Shown one piece after another: positions 13,101 to 23,515 of a stretch of DNA of 64,000 bases (position 1 is its first letter; every line of letters starts with the position of its first letter). The notes under the pieces were generated by a model, which was not told the DNA's origin, made no database searches, and saw only the letters and a program-made list of their open reading frames with translations. Both the position numbers and the translations under genes were made by a program. The stretch is from Amphiura filiformis (taxonomy: Eukaryota; Echinodermata; Ophiuroidea; Amphilepidida; Amphiuridae): positions 42,362,990 through 42,426,989 of the forward strand of contig NC_092637.1 in the NCBI RefSeq assembly GCF_039555335.1. Reading direction: 5' to 3'.

Positions 13101-14189
13101 CTGAGCGTGCCGGATAACGTGCAGGTATTTTTTCATGATTTTGACTGCGTTTCTATTCTGTAGGCATACCCGTGACGTGATTCCAAAGCCTTGTGCGTGT
13201 TATTTAAAAATCAGTCGTGTCCCTTCGATCTGCCAAATTTTCCCAAATTCCTGTGCCCCCCGGCCCGGCCCGTCTTGGCTTGTCTAAAATTAGTTTTTTC
13301 CTTCTCCATGGCTCCGTATTGGGATTGCCCCATACGCCGGAATTTGATCTTAAAAATACCTAAATATATACCAAAACTCGGCAACTCGTATAACGCAATG
13401 GATTGTGGGTGAACACTTGTCAAAATTGTCGTGTGTCAAAATTCGGCTACCGTATATCGTGCAGAACTCTATGGAAATATAAACAATATTTGATTTTTTT
13501 GCCTTGGATAGCGACAATCATAGGTAAGTTACAAATGATATGACTCCGCTTAAAATATGCTATCACTGTATCAATTTTGGAGTTCCTAGTTGAAATGGGT
13601 TAGAAAACAAAAGGTAAAATAGTTACCAAAATCGCAAATATAAGCTTAACGCACTTACGAAATATGGTGGGTATAGGTGACGAGAAATGCAATTTTTTCA
13701 ACATTGCTGTAGTATGGTTGTGGTAACCTGTTACCTATGGCTTAATTAAGTTTCAGTGAAATAATGTCGCTAGTTAAAAATACAAAATATAGCTCAACAT
13801 TGAAAATAGAAGCATTTTAACCAGTTCGTTTTTGATAGATGTGGAGCACTGAAAATCACCAAGTTCATGAAGCCATCAGGAACCACTTATTCCCATTTTA
13901 CATATCAACATTATTTCTCTAATGCGTTAGCAACACATATCCAAAATTTTAACGAAATCCGTTGATAGCAAGCTTTCCAAAATGAAGTGAATTTAAAACA
14001 TCAGTGATGTACCACCTTTTGGCTTCTACCTTCAAAAGCATGTAAGCTACATTGATACCGATGCCACCAATAGAACGAGAAGATTTGCCCCTTCATTTTG
14101 CATACCACTATGTCCAATTTTTTTTTCTCATTTCTTCACAAAATGCAAAAAACCCGTAAAAAAATGCGATGGGTGTAGTACCCCCTTAA
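10184..14189. mobile_element. ~4-kb interval bounded by TTAA-flanked inverted repeats
   Basis: The left boundary reads TTAA then GGGCGTACTACACCCAT (10184-10204). The right boundary is the complement, ATGGGTGTAGTACCCCC then TTAA (14169-14189). A TTAA on both sides with matching termini fits an element that duplicates TTAA, as piggyBac-type transposons do, but no transposase frame is present. The interior is non-coding and holds C-rich motifs (11.5, 12.0, 13.25 kb), GCAGCTCCAAAAGACC repeats (11.14, 11.33 kb) and many TAGGCCTA words. Either it is a large non-autonomous element or two solo ends of one family. Confidence 0.6.
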
Positions 14190-14580
14190 GGGAGCAAATT
14201 CAACATAGGGCCACAAGACTCATTTTATGTCAACGGAGGGGGGAACAGTCATACGAGGAAAGACTCTGTACTTTAGAACTCATCAAACTCAATCACAGAA
14301 GGACTTAAATATCAATATGTTTTGCATGTTCATGTCTAATTAGTACTCATGTCTCTTCTTGTTTTGTATAGGTGGAGTGTAAATGAACGGCGCGGCATGG
14401 AAGTCTCATTTTTAAACAGGAAATCACAGCCAAAACAGATGCGTTTAAAAACACATTGCTTGTTTCTTTTCCAGCCATATGGTCAAATATAAATAATGAT
14501 ATCCAGGAATTCACTTGTCACATGCACCTTTACCACATTTAAAAAACAACTCAGGGCTTTTCTAAACAACATCTCATAGC
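14190..14580 (+). pseudogene. LINE reverse transcriptase remnant (CR1/Jockey-like)
   Basis: The frame from about 14194 reads IQHRATRLILCQRRG then QSYEERLCTLELIKLNHRRT, the thumb-domain pattern of CR1/Jockey-type LINEs (QRRATRLI, SYEERL, L-x-x-L-x-x-RR), followed by a stop. Later sequence to 14580 has further degraded frames (IWSNINNDIQEF-like, CTFTTF). It begins immediately after the right TTAA of the preceding element. Confidence 0.7.
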
Positions 14581-14799
14581 TTCAACGTCAATTTTTTCCA
14601 TCATCGTAGCCATTTTTTCTTGTCTCTTGTGTTAAATTGTATATAACTTTTGTGTAAACTTATTTTGAGGTTTGCTGAGTTTTACATCCGAACTAAGTGC
14701 TATTAAATTTTTATGAGCCTTTTTATTTTCATAAAATCACAATGGTTATGGAACAAAGGTGGGGGGCAAGCCACCACCCCGGGGTACACATAATTATTG

Positions 14800-15483
14800 C
14801 ACAGCCCTTAATTCAATAATTCATAAATTCATACATTCATAAATTCATTAATTCATTAATTCATTAATTCATTAATTCATTAATTCATTAATTCATTAAT
14901 TCATTAATTCATTAATTCATTCATTCATTCATTCATTCATTCATTCATTCATTCATTAATTCATTAATTCATTAATTCATTAATTCATTAAATCATTATT
15001 GCATTAGTTAATTTATTCATTAATTTATTAAGTCATAAATTCATTAATTCATTACTTCATTAATTAATCAATTCATTAACAAATTAATTCATTAATTCAT
15101 CAATTTATTAATTCATTAGTTCAATAATTCATTAATTCATTCATGAATTCATGATTTCATTAATTCTTTTAAATCATTATTTAATTCATTAATTCATTAA
15201 TTCATTAATTCATTAATTCATTAATTCATTAATTCATTAATTCATTAATTCATTTATTCATTTATTCATCAATTCATCAATTCATTAATCCTTTAATTCA
15301 TTAATTCATTAATTCATTAATGCATTAATTCATTATTTCATTAATTTATTTATTCATTAATTAATTAATTGATTCATCATTGATTGATTGATTGATTGAT
15401 TGATTTATTGAATGAATGAATGAATTTATTAACTAATTCATTTTAATTATTAGTTAATAATTTATTTATTAATGATTAAATAA

Positions 15484-15550
<67 letters not shown>

Positions 15551-17414
15551 ATCTAGTCTAGATTTTCGTTTCTACAAATTTAGTCTAGCTTTTCGTTTCT
15601 ATATCATTTTGTGTGAATTTTACATCCGAACTAAGTGCTATTAAATTTTTATGAGCCTTTTTATTTTCATAAAATCATAATGATTATGGAACACAGGTGG
15701 GGGGCAAGCCACCACCCCGGGGTACACATAATTATTGCACAGCCCTTAATTCAATAAGTCATAAATTCATAAATTCATTAATTCATTAATTCATTAATTC
15801 ATTAATTCTTTAATTCATTAATTCATTAATTCATTAATTCATTAATTCATTAAATTCATTAATTCATTAATTCATTAATTATTTAATTCATTAATTCATT
15901 AATTATTTAATTCATTAATTCAATAATTAATTCATTAATTCAAGCCACCACCCCGGGGTACACATAATTATTGCACAGCCCTTATTTCAATAAGTCATAC
16001 ATTCATAAATTCATTAAATCATTAATTCATTAATTCATTAATTCATTAATTCATTAATTCATTAATTCATTAATTCATTAATTCTTTAATTCATTAATTC
16101 ATTAATTCATTAATTCATTAATTATTCAATTATTCAATTCATTAATTCAATAATTAATTCATTAAGGGCTGGGTATGAACGTTTGGACAGTATTTATTTT
16201 GGGACATTAGAGCACATCAGACATATCGAATTGCATTCTGAATACGAAGAATGTCATTCTGATATCAAATAATTTTGGTTTTTGAAATTCGCAATTTAAT
16301 ACACATTTTATGGCAAATCATTAAAATTTGATATTTTGATATTTAACAGTACTCGAAGTAAACTTTATAAATCTGATGATTTATACTTAACGTGTATGTA
16401 GGTGGGATGAAATGCCGACGATCAATTGAAAATTTTGACCTTTCGTATTGAAGATATGGATTTTTTTTCCCAAAACACCAAAAAAAATTAGGTCTTTTTG
16501 GGAAAAAAATCTATATCTTCAATATGAAAGGTCAAAATTTTCAATTGACCGTCGGCTTTTCCTCCCTGCTACATACACTTTAAAATATATCATTAGATTT
16601 ATATAATTACTTCGAGGGCTGTTATATATCAAAAATTTGAAAAATATCAAATTTTTATAATTTGTCATAAAATTTGTATTATTTTGTGATTTTCAAAAAT
16701 GAAAATTATTTGATATCAGAAAGACATGCTTCGTATTCAGAATGCAATTCGATAGGTCTGAGGTGCTCTCATATCCTACTTTACTGTCGAAACGCAATAA
16801 ACGCTCATTTTAGATCCCTTAATTCAATAATTAATTCATTATTTCACTAATTCAATAATTCATTCATTCATTCATTTATTCAGTATTTCATTAATTAATT
16901 AATTCATTCATTCATTCATTCATTCATTAATTCGTTAATTCATTAATTCATTAATTCATTAAATCATTAATTCATTATTGCATTAGTTAATTTATTCATT
17001 AATTTATTAAGTCATAAATTCATAAATTCATTTCTTCATTAATTAATCAATTCATTAACAAATTAATTCATTAATTTATCAATTTATTAATTCATTACTT
17101 CAATAATTCATTAATTCATTCATGAATTCATGATTTCATTAATTCTTTTAAATCATTATTTAATTCATTAATTCATTAATTCATTAATTCATTAATTCAT
17201 TAATTCATTTATTCATCAATTCATCAATTCATTAATCATTTAATTCATTAATGCATTAATTCATTATTTCATTAATTTATTTATTCATTAATTAATTAAT
17301 TGATTCATCATTGATTGATTGATTGATTGATTGATTTATTGAATGAATGAATGAATTTATTAACTAATTCATTTTAATTATTAGTTAATAATTTATTTAT
17401 TAATGATTAAATAA

Positions 17415-17473
<59 letters not shown>

Positions 17474-18345
17474 ATCAAGTCTAGATTTTCGTTTCTACAA
17501 ATTTAGTCTAACTTTTCGTTTCTATATCATTTTGTGTGAATTTTACATCCGAACTAAGTGCTATTAAATTTTTATGAGCCTTTTTATTTTCATAAAATCA
17601 TAATGATTATGGAACAAATGTGGGGGGGGGGGGCAAGCCACCACCCCGGGGTACACATAATTATTGCACAGCCCTTAATTCAATAATTCATAAATTCATT
17701 AATTCATTAATTCATTAATTCATTAATTCATTAATTCTTTAATTAATTAATTCATTAATTATTTAATCCATTAAGTCAATAATTGATTCATTATTTCATT
17801 AATTCAATAATTCATTCATTCATTTATTCATTATTTCATTAATTAATTAATTAATTAATTAATTCATTCATTCATTCATTAATTCGTTAATTCATCAATT
17901 CATTAATTCATTAAATCATTAATTCATTATTGCATTAGTTAATTTATTCATCAATTTATTAAGTCATAAATTCATGAATTCATTACTTCATTAATTAATC
18001 AATTCATTAACAAATTAATTTATCAATTTATTAATTCATTACTTCATTAATTCATTAATTCATTCATGAATTCATGAATTTTTAAATCATTATTTAATTC
18101 ATTAATTCATTAATGAATTCATTCATTAATTCATTAATTCATTAATTCATCAATTCATAAATTCATTAATCCATTAATTCATTAATTCATAAATTCATTA
18201 ATGCATTAATTCATTATTTCATTAATTAATTAATTTATTTATTTATTCATGAATTAATTAATTGATTCATCATTGATTGATTGATTGATTGATTGAATGA
18301 ATAAATAAATAAATCTAGTCTAGATTTTCGTTTCTATAAATCAAG
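14800..18345. repeat. AATTCATT / ATTG / AAAT microsatellite field in repeated blocks
   Basis: At least three long blocks of AATTCATT-type repeat (14.80-15.37, 15.75-16.15, 16.83-17.29 and 17.68-18.27 kb) are followed in most cases by (ATTG)n and (AAAT)n tracts and then the phrase TCTAGTCTAGATTTTCG. Between blocks lies a shared unique module containing ACATCCGAACTAAGTGC, GAGCCTTTTTATTTTCAT and AGCCACCACCCCGGGGTACA, ending in ATTATTGCACAGCCCTT (near 14,680, 15,620 and 17,540; partial at 15,945). The field is therefore a higher-order tandem duplication and not one simple repeat. Confidence 0.88.
16164..16820. mobile_element. 657-bp fold-back element inside the microsatellite field
   Basis: Long imperfect palindrome. 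The left arm contains GAGCACATCAGACATATCGA, ATTGCATTCTGAATACGAAG, ATTTGATATTTTGATAT and CAATTGAAAATTTTGACCTT; the right arm has the complements in reverse order up to a centre near 16,490. Ends are AAGGGCTGGGTATGAACG and CGCTCATTTTAGATCCCTT. One related half is found at 62.62-62.81 kb. No coding frame; this is a MITE-like fold-back family. Confidence 0.88.
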
Positions 18346-18361
18346 TCTAGCTTTTCGGTTC

Positions 18362-18489
18362 TATATCAAATTATTCATCTTTTTCTGCTTTTTTGTGGTA
18401 ATTTTAATTCTATAAACTGTACATTTGTGTGCAAATTGAGGGCGCTATTTACATATATTTGAAATTAGCCAAATAATATGAGTTACACT
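18362..18489. repeat. Left part of a dispersed TIR element split by the Penelope insertion
   Basis: CATCTTTTTCTGCTTTTTTG and CAAATTGAGGGCGCTATTTA here match the copy at 50.67-50.71 kb. The element continues on the other side of the Penelope element (21,569-21,744), where it ends CATCAAACAACCG. Its own left terminus is lost at the microsatellite. Confidence 0.75.
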
Positions 18490-18757
18490 TGAAACAGATT
18501 CATCAGGATCGTTCATAGTTCAATTAAAGTAGAAAGGGTTCTTTTTCAGATCCAATTATTCTGGTACTTACTCAGAAATATTTCAATTCCTATCAGGAAT
18601 CTTGATCACTCTGTTGTGGTGTTTCTAGATGTTTGATGAAACGGCAACACTGTTTGGTCTTGATGACGTTTCCAAACTTCCTGGTTGCCGTTTATTGATG
18701 AGTTGATCGTAGATCTTGTCTAGTTTGTAAGCCCCCTCGTCTTTGTTCATGGTGTTA
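18490..18757 (-). repeat. Inverted 5' tail of the Penelope-like element
   Basis: From 18,640 to 18,757 the sequence is the reverse complement of 21,338-21,455, the region around the stop of the endonuclease frame. From 18,490 to 18,640 it is the reverse complement of 18,775-18,924: the terminal repeat plus the first bases of the reverse transcriptase frame. The inverted tail therefore joins a 3' end to a downstream 5' start, as if copied from a head-to-tail tandem. Confidence 0.88.
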
Positions 18758-18768
18758 TGTTTCTAGAT

Positions 18769-18887
18769 GTTTCATCAAACATCTAGAAACACCACAACAG
18801 AGTGATCAAGATTCCTGATAGGAATTGAAATATTTCTGAGTAAGTACCAGAATAATTGGATCTGAAAAAGAACCCTTTCTACTTTAA
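18769..18887 (+). repeat. Penelope 5' direct terminal repeat (pLTR)
   Basis: 119 bp, starting GTTTCATCAAACATCTAG and ending CCCTTTCTACTTTAA, essentially identical to 21,450-21,568. A short hairpin (TCTAGATG...CATCTAGA) lies at its start. Confidence 0.92.
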
Positions 18888-18907
18888 TTGAACTATGAAC
18901 GATCCTG

Positions 18908-21148
18908 ATGAATCTGTTTCAAGAGTTAAAGAAGAATTACGGAGAAGGTACTGTGAAAAACCTCCGAGATTGTGAAAACATCGAGAAGAAGACATCCAGA
19001 TTTAGGAACCATCGTATTTTTACTTTACGTTGCCGTGATCAAAGCCTCACTACCCCACCCAGTTTACGTTTAAAATGTCCAATCAACACACAAAGAGCTC
19101 GCGATATAGTAAGTAAGGCAGAAAAAGATCTATTACGTGAACGAATCCGAGTTATAAACAACAAGCTTGAGAATTTAGATCGTAAGAAATCTCAGTTAAA
19201 CAAGGATTTAAATGCCCGCGGTTTCCCGGACGACATCAAAACAAACATCGCTCAGCATCTCCAAGATGTCCGCGCCCGTCAGCAAGGTAAATACGATCGC
19301 CTGGTGGAGAAAAGAGAGAAGCTTAACAATAACAAAGCAAGTGTTCCGTCCATGTCAGGCATTGTTGGTGGCGATGTAGATCTAAGCGGTAAGCAGCTCA
19401 AACGTTGGGTAGTAAATATGTCAAAATTCAAGGTTACTGATACGCAAGAAAAAGCTCTCAGCCATGGCCTTAATTTTGCCATATCCCCGGACAGTGTAGA
19501 CTCGTCCATAACAAATGAGTACATCATCGCGTGTGAGAAAGCGCGCTGGAAATTACTGGGCGGTGTCGCAGCCCAACTTAGATCAGATGTTGGGGCAATT
19601 AAATCTACCAAACCCCCAAAATCAAACATACCCAAAGAGGAAAGAGTTGCTATAAAACAACTTCAGAAAGAGAAATCTGTCAAGATTTTAGGTGCTGACA
19701 AGGGTCGAGCTACCGTCATCATGGATACTACTGAGTATGAGACCAAGTTATCTGACATGTTGAATGACACCAGTGTATATGTTAAACTTGACAAAGATCC
19801 TACACCAAAATATAAAAAGCAGTTGGTGTCTATACTCAGCAGACTCGAGAAAGAGGGTAAGATAAATAGTGCGGACAAAAAATATCTGTATCCCACTGCT
19901 GAAATTGTCCCTCGGATTTACGGCAGCCCTAAAATCCACAAGAAGGATACCCCACTTCGTCCCATAATCGACTATACAGGCTCGATCGGGTACAATGTAT
20001 CCCGATCTTTGGCGGATATCATAAGCCCTATAGTAGGCACTTCTTGTCACCATGTGCTTAACTCAAAGCAGTTAGCCGACGATTTAGGGGAAGTAACCAT
20101 CAAGGAAGACGAATGCCTCATTTCTCATGACGTGGTGTCCCTTTTCACCAACACTCCGATTGAGATCACTTTAGACATTATTCGTCGGAAGTTGGAGCAA
20201 GATCCTGATCTCAAAAAAAGGACACTTCTCAATGTTGATGATCTCATGGAACTAGTCAAGTTCATTTTAACCACAACATACTTCACTTCGAAGGGCAGCA
20301 TATACCAACAGAAGAAAGGCATGGCTATGGGCAGTCCTCTGAGTCCGATCGCCGTAGATCTCTTTATGGAATGGTTGGAAGAGGAAGCCATTGCAACAGC
20401 ACCGCTCAATTGTAAGCCGACGCTATGGAAGAGGTATGTAGACGACGTACTAGAGATCATCAAGCGTGGGGAAGTGGACAATCTAACTGAACATCTCAAC
20501 CAAGTGGATCCAACAGGAAGTATCAAGTTCACGTACGAGGAGGAATCAGAAGGCAGCATACCATTCCTAGATACTCTCATCATCAAGAAACCCGACGGCA
20601 CGACCAAGCTCTGCATATACAGGAAACCAACTCACACAGACCAATACTTACAGTTCCAATCCCACCACCCACTTCATCAGAAGTTAGGAGTAGTGCGAAC
20701 CCTGCTCGACAGGAAGGACAGTATAGTCACCGAGCCAGAAGACCGGCAAAAAGAGGAGTCGCACATTAAACAAGCACTCGCAACGTGCGGATACCCAGCA
20801 TGGACTATCAACAAGGTGAAAGAAAAAAAGAGAATCCAAAACCAAAGAGAAAGCCTTCCAATGACAGTAAAGAAAAGAACAAAGGTTTTGTGGTCATTCC
20901 CTATGTTGAGGGACTGTCAGAGCGTGTTTCCAGGGTTTTCAAGAAACACGGGTTTTCCACTTGTTTCAAACCCCACCGCACACTACGAAACCTACTTGTG
21001 CACCCTAAGGACAAACGCGACCCATTGCAGACAGCAGAGGCTATTTACGAAATACCGTGTCAAAACTGTCCCAAAACATATATTGGTGAAACTGGTCGCT
21101 TGTTCGGTACAAGACTTTCAGAACATAAAACAGAAACTGAGAAAGTGA
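18908..21148 (+). CDS. Penelope-like reverse transcriptase (frame 1; genuine to about residue 638)
   Basis: This frame encodes the RNA-templated DNA polymerase of the element. An N-terminal charged region (residues about 20-140, with RFRNHRIFTLRC and LLRERIRVINNKL patterns known from Penelope-like proteins) precedes the RT core. Within the core are ADKGRATVIMD, RPIIDYTGS, HDVVSLFTNTPI, the GMAMGSPLSP motif and the catalytic YVDD (residues 510-513), then SIPFLDTLI and IYRKPTHTD. After the A-run at 20,823-20,829 (residue about 639) the frame stays open to 21,148 but no longer resembles the family; the true continuation is the overlapping frame ending at 21,345. The ATG at 18,908 is the first in frame and lies 20 bp after the direct repeat. 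A 1-nt deletion or a -1 slip would join the two. Confidence 0.92.
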   Translation: MNLFQELKKNYGEGTVKNLRDCENIEKKTSRFRNHRIFTLRCRDQSLTTPPSLRLKCPINTQRARDIVSKAEKDLLRERIRVINNKLENLDRKKSQLNKDLNARGFPDDIKTNIAQHLQDVRARQQGKYDRLVEKREKLNNNKASVPSMSGIVGGDVDLSGKQLKRWVVNMSKFKVTDTQEKALSHGLNFAISPDSVDSSITNEYIIACEKARWKLLGGVAAQLRSDVGAIKSTKPPKSNIPKEERVAIKQLQKEKSVKILGADKGRATVIMDTTEYETKLSDMLNDTSVYVKLDKDPTPKYKKQLVSILSRLEKEGKINSADKKYLYPTAEIVPRIYGSPKIHKKDTPLRPIIDYTGSIGYNVSRSLADIISPIVGTSCHHVLNSKQLADDLGEVTIKEDECLISHDVVSLFTNTPIEITLDIIRRKLEQDPDLKKRTLLNVDDLMELVKFILTTTYFTSKGSIYQQKKGMAMGSPLSPIAVDLFMEWLEEEAIATAPLNCKPTLWKRYVDDVLEIIKRGEVDNLTEHLNQVDPTGSIKFTYEEESEGSIPFLDTLIIKKPDGTTKLCIYRKPTHTDQYLQFQSHHPLHQKLGVVRTLLDRKDSIVTEPEDRQKEESHIKQALATCGYPAWTINKVKEKKRIQNQRESLPMTVKKRTKVLWSFPMLRDCQSVFPGFSRNTGFPLVSNPTAHYETYLCTLRTNATHCRQQRLFTKYRVKTVPKHILVKLVACSVQDFQNIKQKLRK

Positions 21149-21345
21149 GTGCAAAAAGCTTTACTAGGGCACAAAGAAAAGTCTCAACATCAGAAATTCA
21201 TAAATCAGCAATAGCAGAACATGTAGCAGCAAAAAATCACGTAATTGGGTGGGAGGAGGCACAGATCATTGACCAAGAAGCAGACAAAACAACACGCTGG
21301 CTGAAGGAGGCAATCTGGATAAGAAGTAGGGGCATAACACCATGA
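20821..21345 (+). CDS. GIY-YIG endonuclease domain of the Penelope-like element (frame 2)
   Basis: This frame is open from 20,785, but its family-like part starts after the A-run near 20,823. It has a basic linker, then GFVVIPYVEGLSE, then the nuclease signature IYEIPC-x2-C-x3-YIGETGR with R and EH residues further on (RLSEHK). Penelope-type GIY-YIG nucleases carry this extra Cys pair between the two halves of the motif. The frame ends with a distal WLKEAIWIR segment and a stop at 21,343-21,345. In intact relatives the domain is fused to the C-terminus of the reverse transcriptase; here it is one nucleotide out of phase. It would nick the target DNA for insertion. Confidence 0.9.
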   Translation, partial: RKKENPKPKRKPSNDSKEKNKGFVVIPYVEGLSERVSRVFKKHGFSTCFKPHRTLRNLLVHPKDKRDPLQTAEAIYEIPCQNCPKTYIGETGRLFGTRLSEHKTETEKVSAKSFTRAQRKVSTSEIHKSAIAEHVAAKNHVIGWEEAQIIDQEADKTTRWLKEAIWIRSRGITP

Positions 21346-21449
21346 ACAAAGACGAGGGGGCTTACAAACTAGACAAGATCTACGATCAACTCATCAATAA
21401 ACGGCAACCAGGAAGTTTGGAAACGTCATCAAGACCAAACAGTGTTGCC

Positions 21450-21568
21450 GTTTCATCAAACATCTAGAAACACCACAACAGAGTGATCAAGATTCCTGAT
21501 AGGAATTGAAATATTTCTGAGTAAGTACCAGAATAATTGGATCTGAAAAAGAACCCTTTCTACTTTAA
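21450..21568 (+). repeat. Penelope 3' direct terminal repeat (pLTR)
   Basis: Matches 18,769-18,887 over its whole length; the element ends at ...CTACTTTAA, directly followed by the duplicated target ATATGAGTTACAC. Confidence 0.92.
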
Positions 21569-21744
21569 TATGAGTTACACCTTATATTTCATGAATTTTT
21601 TTTTTTTTTTGAAAATTCCCTTGTCATTTGGTAGTATGTTTGCTGATGTTCTAATCATTTCACAAGTGTCCACCTCTTGTAAAGATGCAAACAAGATTTT
21701 AGATCAATAGCACCATTATTGTTCAACTTTTCATCAAACAACCG
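21569..21744. repeat. Right part of the dispersed TIR element hosting the Penelope insertion
   Basis: CTGATGTT...TAAT, CAAGTGTCCACCTCTTGTAAAGAT and the terminus CATCAAACAACCG match the uninterrupted copy at 50.51-50.94 kb in order. Confidence 0.72.
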
Positions 21745-21934
21745 ATTGGATTCTATTTGGCAGTGCAATATGCAGTGATTGTGAATAGTATAATTGTTAT
21801 TACTACCGCTCCCCAAAAAGGGAGACACAAAAGGATGCAAAAACAACAGGAGCCTCTCATAATCTCCTATGCAAGATCATGCTGTACATTACGGTTGAGA
21901 GTATAAAACAGCTCATGCGTCGTGAGATTCCCCC

Positions 21935-22460
21935 ACAAGAGACCAAATAGCAAGCATCAGAAATATTGCAGAGAAAGCTATTGAATTCAACCGTCCAATC
22001 TACATGTGCTTCATAAACTATTCAAAAGCATTTGATACTGTTCAACATCAAACACTATGGGATACCTTATTAGCATCAATGAGCTTCCCAAAACAAGTAG
22101 TATAGAACTGCTTAGGACACTCTATGACGATCAGGAATCAAGTGTAAAAACTACATGTGGTGACAGTACCTGGTTCAAAATCTAGCAAGGGGTGAGACAA
22201 GGATGCATTTTATCTCCTCATCTGTTAAATCCGTATGCAGAGTATATCATGCGAATGGCCCTCGAGAATTACAGCAATGGATTATTTGTCGGAGGCAGAA
22301 CCGTCAACAACTTACGGTATGCCAACGATACTATACCTTACTAGCAGACAGCTGCTTGTGAACTTGAGGATCTGATGAAAGATGAGAACGGAGAGTGAAA
22401 AGTTTGGTCTTTTCCGAATAAAAACAAAGCAAAGATGATGGTCATCAAGCAACAAGACGA
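21935..22460 (+). pseudogene. RTE-like reverse transcriptase remnant, 5' part
   Basis: The plus-strand reading shows NYSKAFDTVQHQTLW, then LYDDQESSVKTTCGD, QGVRQGCILSPHL, YAEYIMRMALENY, VGGRTVNNLRYAN and DT, which is the palm of a non-LTR reverse transcriptase. Asn replaces the first Asp of the usual Y-A-D-D motif, and stop codons (for example TAG in TTCAAAATCTAGCAAGG) break the frame. The C-terminal part continues beyond an inserted element at 23,516. Assignment to the RTE group is by motif resemblance. Confidence 0.8.
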
Positions 22461-22592
22461 GAACACTACTATTCATGCAGAAAACCAAGCAAGGGTTATC
22501 AAGCAAGTTCAACTTGAATCGATTTCAAATCAAGCAATGGCAAAAACATCAATGTTCGCACAAGGACAGAAGTATCAACAAGTCAACAATTC

Positions 22593-23515
22593 CCCAGCAA
22601 ACATTGTAATATTGGCCCAGTAATGGCTTAAACCGGTCTACTTCTGGCAATACCGGACACGGCTGACGGAATAACGCCAGTACAAATCCGATACTGGTTA
22701 ATGTTTGGCCGCCGTTTTCTTATCAGGATAAGCTGTGCCGTACTTGGTCCATTATTGGGCCAATTGAAGACTACCTGAATATGGCATTGAGCCGGCATGT
22801 ACATACTGGCCCAGTTGTGGCAGAAACTTGTTGGCCGGGCTTGTAGGCCCAGAGTACCGGCCCTGTATTGGCACAATGTTGCATTAATGTGGGCGTGGTT
22901 TTGAAACCCTGACATTTTTTACTATCAAAATACAATATTTGATCATTATCACCTTCATTTTGAAGGGCCACATGTTATTATTATTATAAAGAAGAGGCAG
23001 CGAGTTTACGCTTGTTCCGAATATTTCATTTACTGTCTTGTAAAGAATCTACGTGAGCAAGGCATAATTGTTATCTGATGACACCATAGTGTCATCAAAT
23101 TATGCTGAGTGCAAGTAAGTTTCCTTTTCAAAGGAAATATCTGGTTGAACAGGTGAAACTGACCAATAATGCCTGAACCAGGTAAAAGAGGAATAGAAGA
23201 ACACTGCACAGCTAGACGTGGACCAAAAAAAATAAAATAAAATAAAAAGGACCGAAATTGGACCATTACCGTTTACTTACGGTTTCATAATGGGAATATA
23301 TTGGCAATATTATATTGGACCAGCACAGTATTGAATAAATTGGACCTGTACTGGGCCAATTTCAACCCATTTTGGCCCAGTGCTGGCAATATGTATTGGG
23401 CCAGTCGAATGCCCGTGTGCACGACCGTACCGGACCAATACAGGCTGCCATTCTTGGTCCATTATAGCAGCTTTTATAGAGCCAGTATCGGGCCGATTGT
23501 ATAATGTTTGCTGGG
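22593..23515. mobile_element. ~920-bp TIR element (CCCAGCAAACATT ends) splitting the RTE remnant
   Basis: The left end CCCAGCAAACATTGTAAT is opposed by the right end ATTGTATAATGTTTGCTGGG. Sub-terminal sequence is rich in TTGGCCCAGT, CCGGACC and GGGCCAATT blocks, many palindromic. No transposase frame is visible, so it is non-autonomous. RTE-like coding remnants lie on both sides. Sequences starting CCCAGCAAAC also occur in intron 2 of both PhyH copies (30,465; a related AAGCAAAC form at 50,287), but without the rest of the element. Confidence 0.82.

Larger units (their letters stand above)
18490..21568 (+). mobile_element. Penelope-like retroelement, nearly full length
   Basis: About 3.1 kb with a reverse transcriptase frame and a GIY-YIG endonuclease frame on the plus strand. 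The body is bracketed by two 119-bp direct repeats (18,769-18,887 and 21,450-21,568). At the 5' side there is an inverted copy (18,490-18,757) of the 3' end, a mixed direct/inverted layout typical of Penelope elements. The flanks share ATATGAGTTACAC (18,477-18,489 and about 21,568-21,582), a 13-15 bp target-site duplication. The two frames are out of phase by one nucleotide near 20,823, so the copy is either slightly degraded or uses frameshifting. It sits inside an older dispersed TIR element. Confidence 0.93.

Noticed and set aside
19279-20616. Several minus-strand frames of 77-163 aa opposite the reverse transcriptase
   Set aside because: They are antisense shadows of the Penelope frame without any family motif.
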